Part shown: positions 1-5,371 of the stretch, piece after piece
How positions within the stretch are numbered: the first letter of the stretch is position 1
Layout of the letters: the number at the start of each line of letters is the position of its first letter
DNA from: Anaerolineales bacterium
GTDB lineage: Bacteria > Chloroflexota > Anaerolineae > Anaerolineales > Villigracilaceae
Direction: 5' to 3'
Assembly (NCBI GenBank): GCA_028689195.1
Contig: JAQTWR010000205.1
Location: 1 to 5,725, forward strand
DNA length: 5,725 bases
Notes under the pieces: model-generated
Seen by the model: the letters and a program-made list of their open reading frames with translations, nothing else
Database searches by the model: none
Told to the model about the DNA's origin: nothing
Made by a program: the position numbers and the translations under genes

Positions 1-1148
1 TGCGTGGGACCGTCATGCAGATCGCGCGCAAGTTTTTTACGCGCTTCTTCCTGCACTTCCATCATGCGCTCTTTCTCTTCCAATAAGTTTTGATACAAAC
101 CGGCGTTTTGAATGGCGCTCACGGATTGTCGTCCGATAATGTCCAGCAAGTTGCAGCGTTCAGCGTTGAAATATTCGGGGTCGGGATGCGCGAACAACAG
201 CACGCCGTAAACGTTGAAACCGCTGCGGAGGGGGAAACAGTATCCGCTTTTACAGTTGTGAAAAGCCGTCACCTGATGCAGTTCCGCATCGCCTTGAATG
301 TCGGCAAAATGAATGGCATCGCCTTCGTCCAGCGCTTGTTTGAGAATGCCCTCTTCGGCGGCGTCGAAAGAGACGCGCATATCCGAAGCGGCAAAGCCGC
401 GCGCGGAGCCGACGCGTAATTTCCCGTCTTTGAACAACATCACCGCGCCCACAAGCGGATCGTCCGCCACGCGATCAGGGTCGGGATTGAGCACAGACAC
501 GCTGATATTCAACGCGGATTCCAACACCTGCGTATAACTCAACGTGGAAGTAAGCGCCAACGTCAATTCATAAATGGCGCGCATCCGTTCGGTTTGTATC
601 GCGGCTTGCGAAAGCGCCTTCTTTTCTTCCGCCTCTTGTTTCTGCTCGCGATCTTCTTTCATGCGCCCAATCATATTTCGGCTGAGAAAGCCGACGACTA
701 GACTCAAGGCAATTAAGATGGACGAGAAAATAGACGCGAAAATTAAATTTCCGTCGAATAGAAACGCGGTAAGAATGGCGAATGCGGAAAATAGGACAGA
801 AGCGAGCAAAGCCCCCAATATTTCAAAATAGACCGCGCCGGTTAACATCGGCAGCAAGCCCGCCAAAAACGTCGTTCGATGCAAGCCGCCTTGAAGCCAA
901 TAAAAACCGCCGATGAGCGCAAGGTCAACCAAAACGCTTACGGGACGATGATAAGTGACGCGCACATTCAGCGCCGCCAGCGCGGTGAGCGCAAGATTCC
1001 ACACAATCAGCAAAGTCAGGGGCCAGATCGTGAATGGATTTATCTTTTCCCAAATACCTAACGAAACAAGCAAACCGACCAACGCGACCCATCTAAGGGA
1101 AATCGCCAGCCAATCTGCCATGTAGGGGGAATCAAATCTTCGAATCAT
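1..1148 (-). CDS. Membrane-anchored GAF sensor histidine kinase, HisKA_3 class (C-terminus cut by window edge)
   Basis: Reading down from the ATG at 1146-1148, the frame stays open for 382 codons to the left edge. Residues about 13-156 hold five or six hydrophobic segments, then a charged, probably coiled linker (about 163-188, rich in E, K and Q). A GAF-like domain follows at about 190-350, and a second charged helix leads into ARKKLARDLHDGPT, with the likely phosphorylated His at residue 378. That H-box is typical of NarL/DegS-type HisKA_3 kinases, which usually pair with LuxR-type response regulators; the ATPase domain must lie beyond the window. The GAF domain carries a Cys-x4-Cys pair (NCKSGYC). 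The gene follows a sulfotransferase stop after 50 bases. A weak AAGG lies three bases before the ATG; a second in-frame ATG at codon 10 has no better site. The class call is strong; the ligand and any link to polysaccharide control are unknown. Confidence 0.88.
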   Translation of the reverse strand, partial: MIRRFDSPYMADWLAISLRWVALVGLLVSLGIWEKINPFTIWPLTLLIVWNLALTALAALNVRVTYHRPVSVLVDLALIGGFYWLQGGLHRTTFLAGLLPMLTGAVYFEILGALLASVLFSAFAILTAFLFDGNLIFASIFSSILIALSLVVGFLSRNMIGRMKEDREQKQEAEEKKALSQAAIQTERMRAIYELTLALTSTLSYTQVLESALNISVSVLNPDPDRVADDPLVGAVMLFKDGKLRVGSARGFAASDMRVSFDAAEEGILKQALDEGDAIHFADIQGDAELHQVTAFHNCKSGYCFPLRSGFNVYGVLLFAHPDPEYFNAERCNLLDIIGRQSVSAIQNAGLYQNLLEEKERMMEVQEEARKKLARDLHDGPT

Positions 1149-1198
1149 GCGCCTTGTTATTCCAAAATCTGGAGACTTTGGATTCCGTTGAAAGTAAG
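1149..1198. other. Short spacer between sulfotransferase and kinase
   Basis: These 50 bases contain TCCAAA (1161-1166) and TTTGGA (1177-1182), which could form a six-base stem with a ten-base loop. There is no T-run after it in the direction of transcription, so it is not called a terminator. The kinase may therefore be read through from the operon. Confidence 0.4.
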
Positions 1199-1924
1199 TT
1201 ACGCTTCGTATCCCATGCGGGATAAATACGCGCCCAGCCTCTTATTCAATATTGCCTGCTGTTCCTGATTATACGCCTCGCGGAAGCGTCCAATCTTGCC
1301 CTTATAAAAGTGTAAGCCCTGCTGGCCTTCGGCTTCGTTGGGGCGATATTGCGCGACAACCGATTGAACTTCGGGGCTGTTGGGATTCAATTTAAGATAC
1401 GCGACCAACTTCGCGGATTCTTCGTTGTAGTTTGTGAGCAGGTTTTCGTAACGCGCCACGAGGACGTTTTTCTCTACAATCCAACGTTCCCAAATATGGA
1501 CGTACTCCATCATGAAGTCAACGGTTTTTTCAAAATCGGATAAATGCGAAAAGGCGTTGGGGCGTCCTTTCGTCAGCGCGCGTTGACCAAATTCGTAGGC
1601 GGAGAGCGCCGCGTCGCGCGGGTCGCGGTAAATATAAGTGACGCGCAACAAACCCAGCGCAGAAAGCAGCCTCGAGGCATTCGTCGGTCCCGCGTGGGCT
1701 TTAATCACAAAGGTATTGAACAACGCGGGCAGAGCCGCCATTCCAAGTCGGCGCGCCGAAAGTACGCCAATATTGCAATTGACTTCAGTGAGGATTTTTT
1801 GCAGGCGATACCGTTCGCGGATGTCGCGCGCGTCGGCGCAGCCTGTGGTTTTCATCAAATCGTGTATGAGGTTATAGTGCCAGCCCGATCCCGCGCGCGG
1901 CATTCCAACAGAGAGAACGATCAT
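1199..1924 (-). CDS. PAPS-dependent sulfotransferase, complete, 241 aa
   Basis: The protein shows the sulfotransferase-fold signatures in order. GMPRAGSGW at residues 7-15 matches the 5'-phosphosulfate loop. IKAH at 74-77 matches the conserved K-x-H, whose His is the usual catalytic base. YRDPRDAALS at 99-108 matches the 3'-phosphate-binding Arg/Ser motif. YKGKIGRF at 207-214 resembles the C-terminal RKGxxGxW signature, with Phe in place of Trp. Such enzymes move sulfate from PAPS to a hydroxyl; here the acceptor is probably a sugar of the polysaccharide made by the neighbours, which is inference. No signal peptide or membrane segment is evident, so it is presumably cytoplasmic. Its ATG overlaps the upstream ligase stop as ATGA, and AAGGA sits six bases before the start, so coupled translation is likely. 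Length is slightly short for the family, but both cofactor motifs are intact. Confidence 0.87.
   Translation of the reverse strand: MIVLSVGMPRAGSGWHYNLIHDLMKTTGCADARDIRERYRLQKILTEVNCNIGVLSARRLGMAALPALFNTFVIKAHAGPTNASRLLSALGLLRVTYIYRDPRDAALSAYEFGQRALTKGRPNAFSHLSDFEKTVDFMMEYVHIWERWIVEKNVLVARYENLLTNYNEESAKLVAYLKLNPNSPEVQSVVAQYRPNEAEGQQGLHFYKGKIGRFREAYNQEQQAILNKRLGAYLSRMGYEA
1921..1924 (-). other. ATGA stop/start overlap
   Basis: On the minus strand the ligase ends TGA and the sulfotransferase begins ATG within the same four bases (ATGA). This indicates translational coupling and membership of one operon. Confidence 0.9.
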
Positions 1925-3363
1925 TTAATTTCCTTATTAAAAGAATTGGCGGACATTCCCGCTAACGCGCCCAAAACCAGCCAGAGATTTGGCGTTGCAA
2001 GTGAATCCTGAGTGAAATTATATAATGTGATTGCCAACCACGCAAATACTCCAGCGGTTGCGGCAAAGCGCGCCCACGCCCCATCGCGGCGCAACAAGCC
2101 GAGTATATCCCCAAGAACATAAAATTGAAACGCAAAATACAAAACAAATCCAATCAGCCCGATTTCGGCGAGCAGGCGCGCGTAGAGATTTTTCGGGTTG
2201 GGATATAAACGATTATCGGGGCTGAGTTGTTTGGCGATCTCAGGCACGGTGGTCAGCGCCCAATCGGGCAGGTTTTGATAGATGTAGAAACCGCTCGCGC
2301 CAAGTCCTACGCCCGTCCACGGATGTTGTTCAAACGCGGCGTACGCCCCGCTGGAATACGCGCCGCGCGCGCCCGCTTTTATATCAACGAGATATTCGCT
2401 TAAGTTCTCCGCGTCAATTTGCCACAAGCGGCTGATATATTGTTTGCGCGAAAGGAACATAAACGCGCCCGCGAGAACGCCGATGATAATGAGAATCATT
2501 CCCGCGCGAAGCGCCGCGTCGAATATGCGCGCGCGAAAACCGCCGACGAACCAAGCCCACGCCGCGCGGATCATGTCGCGCCCAAGAAATAAAAACGTCA
2601 AGCCGGCGGCGGCAACTACGGTCAACAATCCGCCGCGCGAATAGGTTGCGAGCAACACGGGCAGGGAAATAATCAGCAATGTGGGTTCCAGCCATTTGAA
2701 GCGCGTAACGCGGTAATTGGTCAGCGCCGCCGCGAACAGCCACGGAAAAAATATCGTCGCCATTTGTCCCGCCAGCCACGCGGGTTCATACGCCATGCCA
2801 GAAATGCGGTTCGAGCGCACAAGTTCGCGCATGGAAAATGCAAGTTGCCAATGCGTGACCATTTCTTTTTTGAGCATGTGCGTATAAAACGTGACGGCTT
2901 GCAATCCGCTCCACGCGAGGTCGAGAAATAATCCCGCGAGAATCCAGCGGACTGTGAAGCGCAGATCGTCTTCGTTTTTGTTCATCCAAATTGCGGAGAT
3001 GAAAAAACTTAGCCCGATGAATAGCGTCGCCACCGCGCGGATGGCGCGCCCCGAATAGGTCTGCCCGCGCAAGGGGATCGCGTCAATGACAACCCCGAAA
3101 CTGGTCGCCGCGAAAATGAAAAGAGTCAACGCCCCAAGCGGAATCAGCGCGCCCGCCCAATTCAATTTTGTTTTTCCGCGCGCCCATTGAATTATCAACA
3201 ACAGCATCAATAACGCCAGCGGATATAAAGAGAGCGGGCGCACCAGCGTACCGTCGCCTAAAAATGGAAACCAGCGAAAACTGGTGACGGGCAGCGCAAT
3301 CAGCGCCGCCGCCCAAAGGGTGCGAGATATTTTTTGTGAGAAAAAGAATTGTTCTAATTTCAT
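1921..3363 (-). CDS. O-antigen ligase/polymerase-like membrane protein (Wzy_C family), 480 aa
   Basis: This is a polytopic inner-membrane protein with roughly ten or more hydrophobic segments. Family landmarks are present. RISGMAYEPAW (residues 186-196) resembles the short periplasmic motif before a membrane helix. YSRGG is at 241-245. A long, less hydrophobic loop holds AAFEQHPWTGVGLG (342-355), and NLYARLLAEIGLIG (392-405) opens the following helix. These proteins polymerise repeat units (Wzy) or transfer finished glycan to an acceptor (WaaL/PglL types); sequence alone rarely separates the two, so the role is left open. The chosen ATG at 3361-3363 gives MKLEQFFF. The frame extends upstream to an ATG at 3441, but that would translate an inverted repeat and the end of the neighbouring gene, so it is rejected. 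No Shine-Dalgarno precedes the chosen start. Neighbouring Wzz, glycosyltransferase and sulfotransferase genes support a polysaccharide role. Confidence 0.85.
   Translation of the reverse strand: MKLEQFFFSQKISRTLWAAALIALPVTSFRWFPFLGDGTLVRPLSLYPLALLMLLLIIQWARGKTKLNWAGALIPLGALTLFIFAATSFGVVIDAIPLRGQTYSGRAIRAVATLFIGLSFFISAIWMNKNEDDLRFTVRWILAGLFLDLAWSGLQAVTFYTHMLKKEMVTHWQLAFSMRELVRSNRISGMAYEPAWLAGQMATIFFPWLFAAALTNYRVTRFKWLEPTLLIISLPVLLATYSRGGLLTVVAAAGLTFLFLGRDMIRAAWAWFVGGFRARIFDAALRAGMILIIIGVLAGAFMFLSRKQYISRLWQIDAENLSEYLVDIKAGARGAYSSGAYAAFEQHPWTGVGLGASGFYIYQNLPDWALTTVPEIAKQLSPDNRLYPNPKNLYARLLAEIGLIGFVLYFAFQFYVLGDILGLLRRDGAWARFAATAGVFAWLAITLYNFTQDSLATPNLWLVLGALAGMSANSFNKEIK
1931..1935 (-). promoter_or_regulatory. 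Shine-Dalgarno site of the sulfotransferase
   Basis: AAGGA on the minus strand lies six bases before the ATG at 1924, inside the last codons of the ligase. It supports the chosen start and contrasts with the repeat-filled junctions upstream, which lack a clear site. Confidence 0.7.
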
Positions 3364-3366
3364 TTT

Positions 3367-3402
3367 ATTGGGACGCTGATGAACGCTGAAAAACGCAGAT
3401 TT
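3367..3402. repeat. Left inverted repeat of the GxxExxY unit
   Basis: Read on the minus strand this is three degenerate 9-10-base units of the type ATCAGCGTT, ending CCCAAT. It runs into the stop codon of the GxxExxY gene (3401-3403) and ends three bases before the ligase ATG. It pairs with 3851-3885. Confidence 0.75.
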
Positions 3403-3835
3403 AAGATTTATCTTTGGCAACGAGCCATTCTTTACGGGCATTATTGAATGAGCGTCGTTTGGTTTCTGGTTTGGGTCCGAAGTTTAAGAGCAAGCCCACT
3501 TCGTACCGCGTTGCCTTCAAATAATTCAGTAGTTGCGCCTCATGTTCTGCAACAAGATATTTTGCGGCTTTAAGTTCAATAATAACAAGATCGTTCACAA
3601 CAATGTCGGCATAGTATTGACCAATCATCTGGTCCGCGTAATAGACCTCAATTGGCATTTGTGTTTTTGGAGTCAATCCTCGTTTTTTTAGTTCAATTTC
3701 CATCGCCTTTTCGTAAACATCTTCAAGGAAACCATAACCAAGAGTCGAATATACTGTATAAAATGCGCCGATGATTTGTTCGGTTAATTCAGAGTGTTTG
3801 TATAATGGCGCATTGTATAAGGTTTTTCGGTTCAT
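3401..3835 (-). CDS. GxxExxY family protein (PD-(D/E)XK nuclease-like), 144 aa
   Basis: The name-giving motif is GFLEDVY at residues 35-41. A nuclease-fold core follows: D77 in YADIVVND, then E87-L-K89 (the ExK of PD-(D/E)XK enzymes), then Q101xxxY105 and the strand GLLLNFG at 114-120. The length is normal for the family (TIGR04256/PF13366-like). The biochemical function of the family is not settled. The intact acidic and Lys residues suggest a working metal-dependent nuclease fold, but that is inference. GGAGAG lies three bases before the ATG, giving good support for this start. The gene sits between Wzz and ligase genes with no obvious link to polysaccharide synthesis. It is AT-rich compared with them and is flanked by inverted repeats, so it looks like a passenger of an insertion unit. 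It is probably soluble, with no signal or membrane segment. Confidence 0.88.
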   Translation of the reverse strand: MNRKTLYNAPLYKHSELTEQIIGAFYTVYSTLGYGFLEDVYEKAMEIELKKRGLTPKTQMPIEVYYADQMIGQYYADIVVNDLVIIELKAAKYLVAEHEAQLLNYLKATRYEVGLLLNFGPKPETKRRSFNNARKEWLVAKDKS

Positions 3836-3838
3836 CCG

Positions 3839-3844
3839 CTCTCC
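3839..3844 (-). promoter_or_regulatory. Shine-Dalgarno site of the GxxExxY gene
   Basis: GGAGAG on the minus strand is three bases before the ATG at 3835 (five if only the GGAG core is counted). It lies inside the putative insertion unit, so the unit carries its own translation signal. No convincing promoter was seen in the short upstream stretch. Confidence 0.65.
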
Positions 3845-3850
3845 GATTAA

Positions 3851-3885
3851 AAATCAGCGTTATCAGCGTTTTTCAGCGTCCCAAT
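3851..3885. repeat. Right inverted repeat of the GxxExxY unit
   Basis: Three degenerate 9-10-base units (ATCAGCGTT, ATCAGCGTT, TTTCAGCGTC) are followed by CCAAT. Together they form the partner of 3367-3402. The repeat encodes about the last seven residues of the Wzz protein (NWDAEKR) and its TGA stop at 3863-3865. Confidence 0.75.
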
Positions 3886-4525
3886 TTTTGGGCTTTATGA
3901 ACAACACAACAAACACGGCAAGGGTTAAAAATACCATCGCGCCGACGAGCAAATATCCGCTTAAGGGAACGCTGCGCTGTTTGGGCAATCCTTTGGATTG
4001 CGTGACTTCGAGTTTCACAAATTCGTTGATGTTTCCAGCGGCAATCTCGGCTTGCGTTTTCTCCACGAAGGCGTTCGCCCACGCAGAGGCTATGGTTTCG
4101 GCGGTTTTCGCGTCGGCGCTTTCGGCGTAGAAATGCCAGCCTGCTTCGGCGGGTTGACTGAGTTGCAGGATATTTTCGCGCAGGTCTGCGTTTGTCGCGG
4201 CAAACTGCGAAGATAACGCGCTCATAATTTCATCCGACCATGCGAGTTCTTCCATCTTGCGCGACTCGCGTTCGAGATAATAAAACTGCTGGCGGTCGGT
4301 ATCTTTGGGCAGGGCTTGCTCAAGGTTGAAATCTACATTGACGGTGGCTTTGGCGCGATACGGCGGCGGGGCGATGAAGTAAACAGCCGCGCCAATTAAT
4401 GCGCCAAGAAGCGCGCCCAATACCCAAAATCGCCACGCTTTGAGCAGGCGGATGAGGTCTTCGAGAGAGGGGGAGGAAAAGATGAAAGATGAAAGATGAA
4501 AGATGAAGGATGAAGGATTGTGCAT
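3863..4525 (-). CDS. Wzz-type polysaccharide chain-length/export protein, 220 aa
   Basis: The layout is that of the Wzz superfamily. A short cytoplasmic start ends in LEDLIRLLKAW (21-31). A first membrane segment at about 33-52 leads into PPPYRAKATVNV, then a mostly helical, charged periplasmic region of some 130 residues. A Pro-containing approach (LPKQRSVPLSG) precedes the second membrane segment at about 188-210. There is no tyrosine-kinase domain, so it resembles short polysaccharide co-polymerases that set chain length with a Wzy polymerase. Both ends are unusual. Residues about 4-15 (PSSFIFHLSSFI) are encoded by a 7-bp tandem array, and the last residues come from an inverted repeat. 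Only a weak GGA precedes the ATG, so the true start could differ; the conserved part begins near residue 21. The identification is good, the exact ends less so. Confidence 0.82.
   Translation of the reverse strand: MHNPSSFIFHLSSFIFSSPSLEDLIRLLKAWRFWVLGALLGALIGAAVYFIAPPPYRAKATVNVDFNLEQALPKDTDRQQFYYLERESRKMEELAWSDEIMSALSSQFAATNADLRENILQLSQPAEAGWHFYAESADAKTAETIASAWANAFVEKTQAEIAAGNINEFVKLEVTQSKGLPKQRSVPLSGYLLVGAMVFLTLAVFVVLFIKPKNWDAEKR
4481..4515. repeat. 7-bp tandem array, five units GATGAAA/GATGAAG
   Basis: Three perfect GATGAAA units (4481-4501) are followed by two GATGAAG units (4502-4515). The array lies within the first codons of the Wzz gene. Seven is not a multiple of three, so gain or loss of one unit would shift the reading frame. 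Confidence 0.85.
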
Positions 4526-4540
4526 GTGCTTATTTCCGTT

Positions 4541-4588
4541 TTTACTTATCTACTTGTATACCAGTCTACATGTTTACTTATTTACTTG
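4541..4588. repeat. 8-bp degenerate tandem array, six units
   Basis: The plus-strand units are TTTACTTA, TCTACTTG, TATACCAG, TCTACATG, TTTACTTA and TTTACTTG; the minus-strand consensus is CAAGTARA. The array fills most of the gap between the glycosyltransferase and Wzz genes and encodes the last residues (TSK) and TAA stop of the former. Confidence 0.75.
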
Positions 4589-5357
4589 TTTTCATAATAC
4601 GCCATTTCCATAACGGTCCGATTATTTTTCTTAAATAATATTTTGCCACAATAACCGAAAAGAAACCGCCGCCGTCGCGGTAATGCACGCGGAGCATTTC
4701 CTGCCAGCCGCGCTCGTCGTTGACGTTGGTTTTGCTGCTGGTATGAATTCTAAAATTCGCCCACGTTTGCCCGCCGAGATATTTAATCGGCGCTTTGGCG
4801 GCGATGCGCGTCCACAAGTCGTAATCCATCGCAAAATAAAACGACGGGTCGAGCGGTTCCAATTCTTTCCAATATTTTGCGCGGAAGAACATCGTCTGCT
4901 GCGGGATGTGGACATAGCCTTCGCGCAGTTTGCGAATATCCGTTTGCGCGGCGGGGAATTGCCCGATGACTTCGCCGTCTTCATTGACGTAATTGCAATC
5001 GCTGTAAACCAGCGCAATTTCGGGATTCTCCACCAGATATTTCACAGCCGCAGAAACCGCGCCCGCGTTATATGTATCGTCTGAATTAATCCACGCGAGG
5101 ATTTCGCCGTTGGCGCGATTGAATCCCTTGTTGATCGCGTCGGTCTGACCGTTGTCTTTTTCGCTCACCCACCACGCGATTCGGCTCTCGTATTTTTTAA
5201 TGACGTTCGCGCTTTCATCCGTCGAGCCGCCGTCTACGACGATATATTCGATGCGCGGATAATCCTGTCCAAGCACGGATTGAATCGCGGCTTCAAGAAA
5301 GCGGGCTTGATTGAAAGATGGCGTGATGATGGAAACTAAAGGCAAGGGATTAGGCAT
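4578..5357 (-). CDS. Family 2 glycosyltransferase (WfgS-like), 259 aa
   Basis: This is a GT-A fold enzyme that adds a sugar from a nucleotide-sugar donor to a growing glycan. Visible motifs are VSIITPSFNQ (8-17), the nucleotide-binding VVDGGSTD (40-47) and KDNGQTDAINKG (67-78). The metal-binding DXD-type acids are in INSDD (90-94). IPQQTMFFR (151-159) and the acceptor/catalytic-side MDYDLW (177-182) follow, a pattern typical of the WfgS-like GT2 group. No N-terminal membrane segment is present, so it is cytoplasmic or peripheral, consistent with assembly on a lipid carrier. It starts 14 bases after the sulfotransferase stop. The ATG falls inside a 7-bp repeat and has no Shine-Dalgarno; an in-frame TTG at codon 5 is an alternative. 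The stop codon lies in another repeat. Sugar specificity cannot be told. Confidence 0.9.
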   Translation of the reverse strand: MPNPLPLVSIITPSFNQARFLEAAIQSVLGQDYPRIEYIVVDGGSTDESANVIKKYESRIAWWVSEKDNGQTDAINKGFNRANGEILAWINSDDTYNAGAVSAAVKYLVENPEIALVYSDCNYVNEDGEVIGQFPAAQTDIRKLREGYVHIPQQTMFFRAKYWKELEPLDPSFYFAMDYDLWTRIAAKAPIKYLGGQTWANFRIHTSSKTNVNDERGWQEMLRVHYRDGGGFFSVIVAKYYLRKIIGPLWKWRIMKTSK

Positions 5358-5368
5358 TAGGGATTAGG
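5346..5368. repeat. 7-bp tandem array across the glycosyltransferase start
   Basis: The units GGGATTA (5346-5352), GGCATTA (5353-5359) and GGGATTA (5360-5366) are followed by GG. The start codon of the glycosyltransferase is the CAT in the middle unit, created by its one base difference (G to C). Codons 1-4 (MPNP) are repeat-encoded. Confidence 0.75.
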
Positions 5369-5371
5369 AAA

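Larger units (their letters stand above)
3367..3885 (-). mobile_element. Putative 519-bp insertion unit carrying a GxxExxY gene
   Basis: The single gene at 3401-3835 is enclosed by inverted repeats of 36 and 35 bases. By hand alignment they share 31 of 36 positions (four mismatches, one gap). The outermost 12 bases are identical: ATTGGGACGCTG at 3367-3378 and its complement at 3874-3885. GC is about 40% over 3481-3780 by hand count, against roughly 52-60% in sampled blocks of the ligase gene. The unit separates two genes that belong together, Wzz and the ligase. It encodes no recognisable transposase, so any mobility would be passive or need outside factors. Runs of T flank both ends, so a target duplication cannot be measured. 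Mobility is inferred from the layout and has not been demonstrated. Confidence 0.55.

Noticed and set aside
1161..1182. Hairpin TCCAAA/TTTGGA as a terminator before the kinase gene
   Set aside because: The stem is only six A/T-rich base pairs with a ten-base loop, and no T-run follows it on the minus strand.
1544..2011. Plus-strand open frame of 155 codons, and others such as 90-419 and 4683-5084
   Set aside because: They are antisense to genes with clear family motifs, have no recognisable domains, and arise from the CGCG-rich codon pattern keeping opposite frames open.
3364..3441. Upstream ATG that would extend the ligase by 26 residues
   Set aside because: The extension would translate the inverted repeat and the end of the GxxExxY gene, has no ribosome site, and does not look like part of the family's N-terminus.
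3841..3885. Promoter for the GxxExxY gene within the right repeat
   Set aside because: TTGGGA and GATAAC are only 14 bases apart and are parts of the repeat unit; no convincing -10/-35 pair is seen.
4481..4588. CRISPR-like repeats
   Set aside because: Units are 7-8 bases in direct tandem with no spacers and overlap coding sequence; no cas gene is present.
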